Part shown: positions 16,768 through 25,632 of the stretch, one piece after another
How the letters are laid out: every line of letters begins with the position of its first letter
Position numbering within the stretch: position 1 is the stretch's first letter
NCBI RefSeq assembly: GCF_002043005.1
Contig: NZ_CP020330.1
Span: 2,808,001 to 2,872,000, forward strand
Direction of reading: 5' to 3'
Source: Martelella mediterranea DSM 17316
GTDB taxonomy: Bacteria; Pseudomonadota; Alphaproteobacteria; Rhizobiales; Rhizobiaceae
Length of the DNA: 64,000 nucleotides
The notes under the pieces: model-generated
What the model was told of the DNA's origin: nothing
The model's database searches: none
Seen by the model: only the letters and a program-made list of their open reading frames with translations
Program-made: the position numbers and the translations under genes

Positions 16768-18942
16768 ATGCAGCTTTACTGGCCATTCCTGTTCGCCGAC
16801 TATTATCGGCTGCTGGAGGATTTCACCGCGATCGTCGCGGTGATCATCCTGCTGTCGTGCCTCGACGATCTTTTCATCGACGCGATTTTCTATGGGCGGG
16901 CGATCAAGCGGCGGTTCGCGGCCAGGAAGCACCACTACCAGCCGCTTCAGCCGGAACAGCTTCATAACCGCCCCGAACAGCATATGGCGATCATGGTGCC
17001 TGCCTGGCTGGAGCACGACGTGATCGCGGCCATGATCGAAGGCATGGTGCGCACGCTCGACTATCGGAACTACACGATTTTCGTCGGCACCTACCGCAAC
17101 GACCGTGCGACGATCGACGAGGTCGAGCGGATGCGCAAGCGCTACCGCCAGCTTGTGCGCGTCGAGGTTCCCCATGACGGGCCGACCTGCAAGGCGGATT
17201 GCCTCAACTGGGTGGTGCAGGCGATTTTCGCCCATGAGAAGACGCACGGCATTACATTCGCCGGCACCATTCTGCACGACAGCGAGGACGTTCTTCATTC
17301 GCTGGAACTGCGCTTCTTCAACTACCTTCTGCCGCGGATCGACCTGATCCAGATTCCTGTGAACTCGCTGGAGCGCAACTGGTACGAGCTCGTGGCAGGC
17401 GTATACATGGATGAGTTCGCCGAATGGCACGGGAAGGATATCGTCGTGCGCGAGGCCTTGTCAGGGATGGTGCCGTCCGCCGGCGTGGGAACATGTTTCT
17501 CGCGCAAGGCGCTGCTGACCCTTTCGGCCGAAACCGACAACCAGCCCTTCAACACCCAGACGCTCACCGAGGATTACGATATCGGGGTGCGGCTTGCCGA
17601 ACACGGCATGCGCTCGATCCTCGCGCGGTTTACCGTCGATTATAAAATGCGGCGCAAGTCCTGGTTCGGCTTCGGGCCGGAGCGCGAGAAGATTGTGCGA
17701 ATGCCGCTTTGCGTGCAGGAATATTTTCCCAACAGGTTCCGCACCTCCTATCGCCAGAAGGCGCGGTGGTCGCTTGGCATCTGCTTCCAGGGCTGGGCCT
17801 ATTTCGGCTGGTACGGTTCGCTGGTCGACCGCTATTTCCTGCTGAGGGACAGAAAGGCGATCGTCACCAGCTTTGTCACCGTTTTCGCCTATCTGCTGGC
17901 GCTCCAGTATATCGTTTTTCACTTCGCCATCAGCTTCGGCCTGTTTACCACGACATATCCGCCGCTGCTTTCGGTTCATGGCTGGGTCGGTGTCGTGCTG
18001 ATCCTGAACGCCATTGCGCTGGTGGCGCGGGTCGTGCAGCGCTTCTATTTCACGTCGCGAACTTTCGGCTGGGAGCATGGATTGCTGTCGATCCCGCGCA
18101 TGGTGGTCGGCAATTTCGTGAACTTCATGGCGATGGCGCGCGCGCTCAAGCAGTATGTCACCCACCTCGTGACCGGCAAGCGGCTGGTCTGGGACAAGAC
18201 CATGCATGACTTTCCCTCGGGCGACGGGCTGGTGGAGCGCAGCGCCAGGCTCGGCGATCTGCTCGTCACCTGGCAGGCGATCGACGACGCCCAGCTTGAT
18301 GAGGCGCTCGCCAAGCAACGGCAGCAGCGCCGCCCGCTCGGTCGTATCCTGATCGATGAAGGCTGGCTTCAGGAGGAGGTGATCGCCGAAGCCGTGGCTT
18401 TCCAGGCGGGCTACGAGATGCGGGCGATCGCAGAGGACGATGTGCTGAACGCCCGGGGCCGGATTTCCACCGATCTCTGTGTTCGCTTGCGCGTCCTTCC
18501 GGTGCAGGATGCCGGGGACGGGCGCTTGATGCTGGCAGCGGCGGTGCCGCTGGAGCCGCAGGCGCTCGCCGAGATCGTCGCGGCGTGCGGCGAAACGCCG
18601 AAAGTCTGCATTGTCCGCGACAGCCAGATCATGGCGGGTCTGGACCTTCTTTGCGAACGCGATGTCGCGGACGGCAGGCGCGTTTCGCCCCTTCCCAATG
18701 ACGTGTTGCCGCGCCTTGGCGATATTCTCGTCGAACGAGGCGATATCTCCCCGGAAGCGTTGCGGGCGGCGCTTGCCGATTATTCTCCCCAGCGCGACGG
18801 GCTGATCGGCGCCTATCTCGCCGCCCGGGATGTAGTCTTCAACCAGGCGATCGAGGATGCGCTGGCCGAGCAGCGCCGCAGGATCGAGCGATTGCGCGGG
18901 AACCGGACGCTCTCGCCACCTGTTGCCGGAAAGGCGATTTGA
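16768..18942 (+). CDS. nfrB: NfrB-like inner-membrane glycosyltransferase with MshEN c-di-GMP-type modules
   Basis: 724 residues, close to E. coli NfrB. An N-terminal transmembrane helix (~18-40) precedes a GT2 domain with DSED (171-174), TEDYD (267-271) and QKARW (330-334), the D, TED and QxxRW motifs of processive synthases. Further membrane helices occupy about 365-460. The cytoplasmic C-terminus has two MshEN-type units: RLGDLL (494-499) with PLGRIL (523-528), and RLGDIL (649-654) with the weaker LIGAYL (679-684). MshEN modules bind c-di-GMP, so polymer synthesis is probably switched on by this messenger. In E. coli NfrA/NfrB make a surface glycan used as receptor by phage N4. The gene lies 10 bp after the BcsB-like gene and its stop nearly touches the NfrA-like gene. 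Confidence 0.88.
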   Translation: MQLYWPFLFADYYRLLEDFTAIVAVIILLSCLDDLFIDAIFYGRAIKRRFAARKHHYQPLQPEQLHNRPEQHMAIMVPAWLEHDVIAAMIEGMVRTLDYRNYTIFVGTYRNDRATIDEVERMRKRYRQLVRVEVPHDGPTCKADCLNWVVQAIFAHEKTHGITFAGTILHDSEDVLHSLELRFFNYLLPRIDLIQIPVNSLERNWYELVAGVYMDEFAEWHGKDIVVREALSGMVPSAGVGTCFSRKALLTLSAETDNQPFNTQTLTEDYDIGVRLAEHGMRSILARFTVDYKMRRKSWFGFGPEREKIVRMPLCVQEYFPNRFRTSYRQKARWSLGICFQGWAYFGWYGSLVDRYFLLRDRKAIVTSFVTVFAYLLALQYIVFHFAISFGLFTTTYPPLLSVHGWVGVVLILNAIALVARVVQRFYFTSRTFGWEHGLLSIPRMVVGNFVNFMAMARALKQYVTHLVTGKRLVWDKTMHDFPSGDGLVERSARLGDLLVTWQAIDDAQLDEALAKQRQQRRPLGRILIDEGWLQEEVIAEAVAFQAGYEMRAIAEDDVLNARGRISTDLCVRLRVLPVQDAGDGRLMLAAAVPLEPQALAEIVAACGETPKVCIVRDSQIMAGLDLLCERDVADGRRVSPLPNDVLPRLGDILVERGDISPEALRAALADYSPQRDGLIGAYLAARDVVFNQAIEDALAEQRRRIERLRGNRTLSPPVAGKAI

Positions 18943-18944
18943 AC

Positions 18945-21083
18945 ATGGCAGCGACAAACACGAAACGCCCATACCGCAATGCTGTGTCCCGGCTCGCGCT
19001 GTCGGCGGCGGTTGCGGCAATCGCGCTCTCACTGGCTGCGCCCTCCGTTCTGGCCGACGACCAGTCTCCGGCGCCGCTCTCGCAGAGCAGTCCAGCCTAT
19101 CAGGCGGCCGATGCGGCCTATCGGGCCTATGGCGCGGGCGATTATGACAAGGCGGTGGAGGAGGCCAGGAAGGCCGTTGAACTTGCGCCCGATCATGAGG
19201 CTTACAAGACCCTGCTGAAGAATGCCGAGGCCGCGCGCGACCTTGAAAATAGTAAGAGCGCGCCAAGCGACAGCGTTTCGGAAACAAGCCCCGCCTATGA
19301 GGCTGCCGATGCGGCCTACAAGGCCTATGCTGCGGGCCAATACCGGACCGCCGTGGATCAGGCCAGGAAGGCCGTGGAACTGGCACCGGACAATGCCGAC
19401 TATCGCACGCTTCTGAAGAATGCCGAGAGAGCGGCCAACCGCCCGCCCGCCGCGAAGGCGAGCCCTGCCGACCGGCAGGCGGACGCGGCCTACGCCGCCC
19501 AGCGCAAGGGCGATCTGGCAAGCGCTGTCGACCATGCCCGCAAGGCCGTCCGGCTTGCGCCCGGCAATCTGTCATTCCGCCTGCTGCTGATCGACCTGCT
19601 GAACGGCCAGAGCGACACCGCCGCCGCGCTGGCGGCGACGGATCAGGCGATCGCAGCGCTTGGCGACAACCGTGAGCTTCTGCGCCGGCGCGGCGTGCTG
19701 GAACAGAAGAGCGGCGACCAGACCGCGGCGCTCGCCGATTTTTCGCGCGCGCTGGAGCTTCCCGGCCCGGCGGGCGCCGAGCGCCAGCTCAGGCTGGACC
19801 TCGCGGCCGCCGCGATGGCGACCGCAGACCCTTTGCTGGCCTATCGGACGCTGCAGCCGCTCGGCGACGATGCCGGTTACGGCGTCTGGCTGCAACGCGG
19901 CACTGCCTTGACCGCGATGGCGGATTATGATGCCGCCGGCAGCGCGCTCGTCCGGGCCGGCGCTCTGGCCGCAAGCGAGGCCGAACGGGCGGACGTTGCC
20001 GCGGCGGAAATAAGGCTTGCCGCCGCGCAGGACGGCAAGCGGCAGGCGCGGGCGATGTTTGCTGAGGCCTCGCAAGACGGATCTCTTGCGCCGCTTGGCT
20101 CCGCCGATATCGCCTATCTTGCCGCAAGCGTCGGCAATAAGGACATCGCCTATCAGTCCTTCAAGGATGCCTATGATCAGGGACAGTTGCGGGGCGCGCA
20201 ACTGATCGACGCAGGCTACGCCGCCGTCAGGGACTATCGCAATGAAGAAGCGGTCGACCTGTTCAAGCAGGCGATCGACCAGGCCGATGCCGGCGTCTTT
20301 CCGCTTTCCGAAACCGAACGCTTCAATCTGCGCCGCCAGATCGGCGACGTCTCGCGCCAGTGGGGCGCCTATGCCAGCGTGATCTATGGCACCAGCGGCA
20401 TCTCGGACGGCTATCTGTCTCCGGCGGCCTCCGCCGGCGAGGTGATGCAGGTGGGGACGGAAATATACTGGCGTCCGCCGATGTTCGGCTATCGCGACGG
20501 GCGCACGGTCGACCTGTTCCTGCGCCAATTCACCACCCTCTATGATTCGCTCGACGGTCCGGTTGGCGCTTCGACCATGCAGGGTGCGGCAGGGATCCGG
20601 ATCAAGCCGTTCTCCGATTACAATTTCATTGTGGAGGGGGCGCGCTACTTCAAGATCGGGCGCGACAGCCGCGACGATTACCTGCTGCGGGCGGCGATCT
20701 CCGGCGGCTTCAATACAGACCTGATGCCGGAAATGTCCTCATGGTGGACGGGCCAGTATTTCGGCGAAGTCGGGCGCTATCTCGAAAGCAACCAGAACTT
20801 CGCCGACGGCTACGCCCAACTGGGGCGCAGCTTCAAGCTTGGCGGCGACGACGGAAAATTCGTGCTTACGCCCTATCTCGGCATCGCCGCCGACTACAAC
20901 AGCACCGACGCCAATGAGTTCGCGCTCGGCGCCGGCCCCGGCCTCAAGCTCAGCTACTGGTTCCGCGAAAACAAGTACGAGGCGCCGATGTCGCATATCG
21001 ACCTCAATGTGCAGTACCGCGCGCGCCTGGGCGGCGATAACAGGGCGCAAGGTTGGTTCGCCAGCCTCGGCCTGTCATTCTGA
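18945..21083 (+). CDS. nfrA: NfrA-like outer-membrane TPR/beta-barrel export protein
   Basis: 712 residues. ATG 18945 is preferred over TTG 18939 because GGAAAGG lies at proper spacing; it begins two bases after the nfrB stop. A signal peptide ends near PSVLA-DD (residue ~37). Three 45-60-residue tandem repeats follow, the first two very alike (each with ARKAVELAPD), all TPR-like. More TPR-like helices continue to about residue 450. The last ~250 residues form alternating amphipathic strands ending in Phe, as in the NfrA C-terminal domain and outer-membrane barrels. Shorter than E. coli NfrA (about 990 residues). Likely role: export of the glycan across the outer membrane, and potentially a phage contact point. 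Confidence 0.85.
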   Translation: MAATNTKRPYRNAVSRLALSAAVAAIALSLAAPSVLADDQSPAPLSQSSPAYQAADAAYRAYGAGDYDKAVEEARKAVELAPDHEAYKTLLKNAEAARDLENSKSAPSDSVSETSPAYEAADAAYKAYAAGQYRTAVDQARKAVELAPDNADYRTLLKNAERAANRPPAAKASPADRQADAAYAAQRKGDLASAVDHARKAVRLAPGNLSFRLLLIDLLNGQSDTAAALAATDQAIAALGDNRELLRRRGVLEQKSGDQTAALADFSRALELPGPAGAERQLRLDLAAAAMATADPLLAYRTLQPLGDDAGYGVWLQRGTALTAMADYDAAGSALVRAGALAASEAERADVAAAEIRLAAAQDGKRQARAMFAEASQDGSLAPLGSADIAYLAASVGNKDIAYQSFKDAYDQGQLRGAQLIDAGYAAVRDYRNEEAVDLFKQAIDQADAGVFPLSETERFNLRRQIGDVSRQWGAYASVIYGTSGISDGYLSPAASAGEVMQVGTEIYWRPPMFGYRDGRTVDLFLRQFTTLYDSLDGPVGASTMQGAAGIRIKPFSDYNFIVEGARYFKIGRDSRDDYLLRAAISGGFNTDLMPEMSSWWTGQYFGEVGRYLESNQNFADGYAQLGRSFKLGGDDGKFVLTPYLGIAADYNSTDANEFALGAGPGLKLSYWFRENKYEAPMSHIDLNVQYRARLGGDNRAQGWFASLGLSF

Positions 21084-21116
21084 AGGCAGTAAGGCGGTTC
21101 TGCCCGACGCCGTATT

Positions 21117-21986
21117 TCACGCCCGCTTCTTCACCGGCCAGCGCTCTGCCGTGCTTTTGGTGACGGTGACCGGGTCGCCGACGCGCAGCATGCCTTCGCC
21201 GCGTGGCACCGCATTCCAGCCGAACAGCGGGCCGGGGACGCGACGGTCGGCGGACATGCGCAGGCGGCCGAGCGCCGGCAATGGATTTGCGCCTTCGCGC
21301 GAGCCGGTGGTCTGGTCCTGCGTGGTCATGATGCAGCGGGTGCAGGGCTTGACGAAATCAAACGCGATGCCGCCGATTTCGATTGCCGCCCAGCCATCCT
21401 CTGCCCAGGCCTCGTCGCAATCGACCACGATATTGGGCCGGAACCGCTCCATGCCGACTTCTGTCGCGCCATGGGCCTTCAGATCGGCGTTGAGCGCGGC
21501 GAGCGATCCGGTGGTGGTCACCAGCACCTGAAAACCGTCCGCGAAGGAAACCGGCGTCTCATCGCTTACCCAGTCTCGGCTTGCGATTCGCTCTGCGGCG
21601 CTGTCGAAGAAGGCAAGGCGGACCGGACGGTCGAACCAGTCCGAAAGCATGTCATCGGCCGCGCCGGTGCTCGCCGCCGCGTTGACGGTGTCTTTCCAGA
21701 CGGTGACATCGATCCGCTGTTCGCTGGAAGGCCCGGTTTCGATCGCGTCCTTGCCGTCCATTGACAGCATAAGGCCATCCGGCCCCGGACGCGCCGTCAC
21801 CCGTGCCAGGGCCGGAAGGTCGCGCTGGGTGATGAAACGGCCATCCGGCTCCGTCAGAACCGCTATGCGATCGCCCTCGAGGCCGGTCGCACGGCAAAGC
21901 GCGGCATCGAGAGGGATGCCGCGCGCGCTTTTCATGGGATAGATGTTGAGTTCTGCGATTTTCACCGGCGGGTTCCGATCATTCAC
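21117..21986 (-). CDS. MOSC domain protein (YcbX/mARC-like)
   Basis: 289 residues with an N-terminal MOSC beta-barrel (IAELNIYPMKSARGI, GLEGDRIAVL) and a C-terminal MOSC domain with FRPNIVV and KPCTRCIMTTQDQ, whose cysteine is the expected molybdenum-cofactor ligand. Such proteins bind sulfurated molybdenum cofactor and reduce N-hydroxylated compounds, using an electron-donor partner; no ferredoxin domain is fused here, unlike E. coli YcbX. The start overlaps the 3' end of the MscS gene by 8 bp, making it the last gene of an overlapping minus-strand operon. Confidence 0.9.
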   Translation of the reverse strand: MNDRNPPVKIAELNIYPMKSARGIPLDAALCRATGLEGDRIAVLTEPDGRFITQRDLPALARVTARPGPDGLMLSMDGKDAIETGPSSEQRIDVTVWKDTVNAAASTGAADDMLSDWFDRPVRLAFFDSAAERIASRDWVSDETPVSFADGFQVLVTTTGSLAALNADLKAHGATEVGMERFRPNIVVDCDEAWAEDGWAAIEIGGIAFDFVKPCTRCIMTTQDQTTGSREGANPLPALGRLRMSADRRVPGPLFGWNAVPRGEGMLRVGDPVTVTKSTAERWPVKKRA

Positions 21987-23001
21987 GTTGTTTCTTCGCG
22001 CCGGCCCTGGCCGCCGGCTTGTTCGCCGCCCTGCTTGCCGGCTTGCTGCCCGCCTTGGCTGCCGACTTGGCTGCCGGTTTGTCTTCTGCCGTGTCAGCCT
22101 GTTCGTTGTCAGCCTGCTCGCTTTTTTCCGGCTTTACCGGAAGTCCATCATCGTCGAGCGTCGAGAGCGTGACCTGCGGGAACGGTATCGAGATGCCGGC
22201 GTCGTCGAAGGCGAGCTTGGCGTCGCGGGTCATCACATGGGTGGTCTTCCACCACAGCGGGCCGGGCACCCAATAGCGCATGGCCACGACCACGGCGCTG
22301 TCGCCGAGTTCCTTGACGAAGGCATAAGGCTCGGGATCGGAGAGTACGTTTTCGTTGTTCTTCGCCAGATCAAGCATGATGTCGATCGCCTTGCGAAGAT
22401 CGTCCTCATAGCCGATGCCGATGGCGAGTTCGTGCATGCGCTGGGCAACGCGAGAATAATTGGTGATCGAGACATTCCAGAGCGTCGAATTCGGCGCGAG
22501 CCGGTAGAGGCCGTCGAAGGTCTTGAGCTCGGTCGCGAACAGGCCGACCTCCTGCACCGTGCCGTCGATGGAGCCGGTCGAGATATACTCTCCGACCTTG
22601 AACGGCCGCAGCACCAGCAGCATGATGCCGGCCGCGATATTCTGCAACGTGCCCTGCAGGGCGAGACCGATGGCGAGGCCGGCGGCGCCGAGAGCGGCGA
22701 GGATCGACGCGGTCTGCACCCCGAACTGGCCGAGCACCATGACGATGACGATGGTGAGAATGCCGTAACGCGCGATCGCGCCGAAGAACCCGGCCAATGT
22801 CTTGTCGACATTGTCGAACTTCATGAAAGCGGTTTTGACGGAGCGCTGGGCAATCGCGGCGACGATCCAGCCGACGATCAGCAGGATAATCGCTCCCAGC
22901 ACCGAGAATGCATAGGTGACGACAAGCGCCATCATCGCTTCGGCGAAATCGCTGGATGCATTCAGAAGATCGGAGGCTTGCTTCTCTATCGAATCCATCA
23001 A
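21979..23001 (-). CDS. MscS-family mechanosensitive channel
   Basis: 340 residues, inner membrane. Three N-terminal transmembrane helices; the pore-lining helix with its Gly/Ala pattern (ILAALGAAGLAIGLALQG) leads into the MscS beta domain (PFKVGEYISTGSIDGTVQEV) and the alpha/beta domain ending about residue 280. The C-terminal ~55 residues are a low-complexity Lys/Ala tail (repeated KPAAKSAAKAG-type units), absent from E. coli MscS and probably disordered. The channel opens under membrane tension to release solutes in osmotic downshock. Its start lies 51 bp after the phosphatase gene and its end overlaps the MOSC gene. Confidence 0.93.
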   Translation of the reverse strand: MMDSIEKQASDLLNASSDFAEAMMALVVTYAFSVLGAIILLIVGWIVAAIAQRSVKTAFMKFDNVDKTLAGFFGAIARYGILTIVIVMVLGQFGVQTASILAALGAAGLAIGLALQGTLQNIAAGIMLLVLRPFKVGEYISTGSIDGTVQEVGLFATELKTFDGLYRLAPNSTLWNVSITNYSRVAQRMHELAIGIGYEDDLRKAIDIMLDLAKNNENVLSDPEPYAFVKELGDSAVVVAMRYWVPGPLWWKTTHVMTRDAKLAFDDAGISIPFPQVTLSTLDDDGLPVKPEKSEQADNEQADTAEDKPAAKSAAKAGSKPASRAANKPAARAGAKKQRE

Positions 23002-23052
23002 TCAGTCCTTATTAATTCATCTCAAATATCGTGGGCCAAGGGTACGGAGACT

Positions 23053-23595
23053 CTACCTATGGCGCAACCGCGCGATGGCAAGATCGTCGAGATCGAGTCT
23101 GAAAGGCGCGTTGAGCCGGCACTCTCGGCCACGGCCGATGGCCTTGACGGCGGCAGTAAGCCGGCAGCCGCGCTGAAGCGCTTCATCGCCCAGCGCCACA
23201 AGCCGCTTGTTCGGCGTGGCGGAGGGGGAGGCAGCGCGCAACGCCTGTGCAAGCCGGTCGTCATCGATGCCGGGCGCGACCGCGAGCGCGGCGATCATCG
23301 CCGCCGCGGGCGAACGCGACACGCCCAGCCAGCAATGCACCAGCAGCGGGCCATCGTCCGCCCATTGCCGGGCGAAATCGATGATCTGATCCACATGGGC
23401 CCGTTCCGGGGCCACGAGGTCGCCGGCGCCGGCAAAGGCGATGTCGTTCATGCGCAGCACGAGGTGTCGGTCGATCATGCCGGGGCGGGCGAAATCATGG
23501 CCGGCGGCCATCAGCGAGACCATCTGCCGGCAGCCGTGACGCGCCGCCATCTCGCCGATCCGTTCCAGCGGCGATACGATGATCGCGCCGCTCAT
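23053..23595 (-). CDS. Tyrosine-phosphatase-like protein
   Basis: 180 residues with the cysteine-phosphatase P-loop HCWLGVSR (His87-Cys88-x5-Arg94), followed by a helix SPAAAMIAALAV, as in dual-specificity or PTP-type enzymes. Upstream, an aspartate in LRMNDIAF may be the general acid. ATG 23595 overlaps the stop of the HD hydrolase gene by four bases (ATGA), indicating coupling. The substrate cannot be deduced; proteins of this type in Rhizobiales often sit beside this HD hydrolase. Confidence 0.85.
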   Translation of the reverse strand: MSGAIIVSPLERIGEMAARHGCRQMVSLMAAGHDFARPGMIDRHLVLRMNDIAFAGAGDLVAPERAHVDQIIDFARQWADDGPLLVHCWLGVSRSPAAAMIAALAVAPGIDDDRLAQALRAASPSATPNKRLVALGDEALQRGCRLTAAVKAIGRGRECRLNAPFRLDLDDLAIARLRHR

Positions 23596-24224
23596 TTGGC
23601 GGCTTTCCTGGCCGTTTTCTGAAGTTCCGCGCGGGCCGTCTCGATTTCGCCGAAGCGGTCGAGAAAACGCTGCTGGGCAAGCGCCGTCGGCATCGGCTCG
23701 ATCGGCAACAGCTCGATCGAGACGCCATTCGGCTCCCCGAAGAAACGTTTCGCCTCGGCGATCGAAAAGCCGGCGAGGCTCACCGATTCGAAATAGGCCG
23801 CGATCCTGTCGGCCGCCTTGATCTTGGCCTTCAGCGCCGAGCGGGGATGCGGCGGCAGGGCGAAGCGGAGATGCACGGCCGCCTCCAGCCGCTTTTCCAC
23901 CGCCTTGTAGCCGCCCCCGACGACGGCCTTGAACGGCGAGATCATGTCGCCGATGACATATTCCGGCGCGTCGTGGAGCAGCGCCGCCTGGCAATCGTCG
24001 GCATTGGCCTGGTTGAGATGGCAGAACACCGCCTCGACCACGAGCGAGTGCTGCGCCACCGAGTAGGCATGCTCGCCAAGCGTCTGGCCGTTCCAGCGCG
24101 CCACCCGCGCAAGCCCGTGGGCGATATCGGAAATCTCGACGTCGAGCGGCGAGGGGTCCAGGAGGTCGAGCCTGCGGCCCGAGAGCATGCGCTGCCAGGC
24201 GCGTGTGTCATTCTTCGGCGGCAT
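23592..24224 (-). CDS. HD-family hydrolase (YfbR-like nucleotidase family)
   Basis: 210 residues. The metal-binding HD pattern is present: His36 in DIAHGLARV, His52/His59 in LGEHAYSVAQHS, His84-Asp85 in ALLHDAPEYV, and a distal Asp in KAADRIAAYFE. This matches YfbR-like HD enzymes, which remove phosphate from deoxynucleoside 5'-monophosphates. ATG 24224 is used because the preceding in-frame residues are basic and non-conserved. It starts four bases after the ygfZ stop and overlaps the downstream phosphatase gene. Confidence 0.87.
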   Translation of the reverse strand: MPPKNDTRAWQRMLSGRRLDLLDPSPLDVEISDIAHGLARVARWNGQTLGEHAYSVAQHSLVVEAVFCHLNQANADDCQAALLHDAPEYVIGDMISPFKAVVGGGYKAVEKRLEAAVHLRFALPPHPRSALKAKIKAADRIAAYFESVSLAGFSIAEAKRFFGEPNGVSIELLPIEPMPTALAQQRFLDRFGEIETARAELQKTARKAAK

Positions 24225-24228
24225 CGGC

Positions 24229-25056
24229 CTATTCCGCCTCCGCGCCGGACGGCTCGAGCGTGATGCCGCTCCAGGCATAAGGCGTGACGGTCACCGCCAC
24301 ATCGCCGGCCGTCAGGTTTTCGGCGGATGCCGCCCGGTCGATCCGAAGAATGGCCATCGCCGCATCACCCGCGACCGAGCCGAGCTCGCCGGCGGGCTTG
24401 CCGTCCGCATGGATCGTCGTGCCGGCGGCGGGCAGGGCTTCCGCGCCGCGTACCAACACCAGCCTGCGCCGCGCGGTGCCACGATGCTGCATCCGCGAGA
24501 CCACTTCCTGGCCGACAAAGCAGCCCTTCCTGAACGAAACCGCGCCGTTTCTGTCAAACAGAAGATCATGCGGGAAAGCGTCCTGCGGGCCGTAGTCGGC
24601 ATGCATTTCCGGCACGCCGGCTTCGATCCTGAGCGCCTTATAGGCCTCGGGGTCCGGATTGCCATGGCGGCCGGGCAGACGCTTGACGGTTATGCTGGCG
24701 GGCGAAAAACGCATGTCGGTCACGGCGGTGTCGGGGGCGTCGTCGCCCGTAAAAACCGTCACGCCGTCGGTCTCCTCAGCCGCGATCGTCACCTTGGCGC
24801 GCAATTTGTAAAGCATCAGCCGCTGCAGCAGGCTAGCGGCGTCCTCGGCATGGGTTTCGATTGCAAATCCCGTATCGGTGCGGCTTATCAGGAAGTCGAA
24901 CATCACCTTGCCCTGCGGCGTCAGCAGCGCGCCGGGCCAGGCCTCGGCGGGGCCGATGCGGTCGAGATCAGTGGTGATCAGGTTCTGCAGGAAATGTTCG
25001 GCGTCATCGCCGGCAAGCGTGATGACGGCCCGTTCCGGAAGGTGGATCTCAGCCAT
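24229..25056 (-). CDS. ygfZ: Folate-binding YgfZ/IBA57-type protein
   Basis: 275 residues of the GcvT-related YgfZ family, which helps assemble or repair certain Fe-S clusters using a folate. The hallmark KGCFVGQE (177-184) with its conserved cysteine is present, followed by SRMQHRG. The N-terminal half shows the tetrahydrofolate-binding GcvT-like fold (LQNLITTDLD, GALLTPQGKVMFDF). ATG 25056 is preceded by GAGG at good spacing. First gene of the minus-strand operon ygfZ-HD-phosphatase-MscS-MOSC; the 192 bp upstream probably holds the operon promoter. Confidence 0.92.
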   Translation of the reverse strand: MAEIHLPERAVITLAGDDAEHFLQNLITTDLDRIGPAEAWPGALLTPQGKVMFDFLISRTDTGFAIETHAEDAASLLQRLMLYKLRAKVTIAAEETDGVTVFTGDDAPDTAVTDMRFSPASITVKRLPGRHGNPDPEAYKALRIEAGVPEMHADYGPQDAFPHDLLFDRNGAVSFRKGCFVGQEVVSRMQHRGTARRRLVLVRGAEALPAAGTTIHADGKPAGELGSVAGDAAMAILRIDRAASAENLTAGDVAVTVTPYAWSGITLEPSGAEAE

Positions 25057-25248
25057 GATCGTATCCTCTGGCATGCCGGCGATATTCCACCGGCCCGAGT
25101 TCAAGATGTAGGGTCGCAGACGAGGCCCGCAAGGCGCTCGTACGGCAAACGTCCCGGTCAACGGGGCAATTGCCCGTGTTGTCACGCGGCGCGACGGATT
25201 CGTCAATGGTGGAAGGCTCGGGTTGCTTATGCCCGAAGGACGGTGGCG

Positions 25249-25506
25249 CTATTGCAGGATGCGTTCGGGCGAAAACTCGCCTGCGAGCATGCGTTCGCGC
25301 AGCGATTCGAGCATGGCTTCCGCGCCTTCCTCGCCGATCATCCGCACGGTTTCGCGCATGGCGAGCGCAAGCGCAGCATCGGCGATGATCTCAGGCTCGA
25401 TGCCGTCGGCCACGCCATCGGCCCAGGCTTCGTTCTGATATTCGAGAGCCACCTGCATCTTTTCGCGCACGATCATGTCGTCGATCTCGTTGGCGTTCGG
25501 CTTCAT
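25249..25506 (-). CDS. Small conserved acidic hypothetical protein
   Basis: 85 residues, acidic and helical throughout, with no cysteine, signal peptide or membrane segment. AAGGA lies seven bases before the ATG, and the codon use is host-like, so I take it as real. No known domain is recognised. It stands alone between ygfZ and the Nudix gene on the same strand. Confidence 0.65.
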   Translation of the reverse strand: MKPNANEIDDMIVREKMQVALEYQNEAWADGVADGIEPEIIADAALALAMRETVRMIGEEGAEAMLESLRERMLAGEFSPERILQ

Positions 25507-25632
25507 CGCATATCCTTGTAGGCTTTGTCTTCCGCAATCATGCTATCAATTTTTTCGGCCTTGTGGCAGCGCGGCCGTCCGAAAAAGTGAATTTCCGGTT
25601 AATCGCAGCGTGTTGGCGCATATTTCCCGGGA

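Noticed and set aside
17461..19575. 704-codon open frame antisense to nfrB/nfrA
   Set aside because: Lies opposite well-supported genes in GC-rich DNA; residue mix is Arg/His/Gly-rich without domains, as expected of a shadow frame.
21943..23622. 559-codon plus-strand frame
   Set aside because: Antisense to the MscS, phosphatase and MOSC genes, which have clear motifs; no ribosome-binding site.
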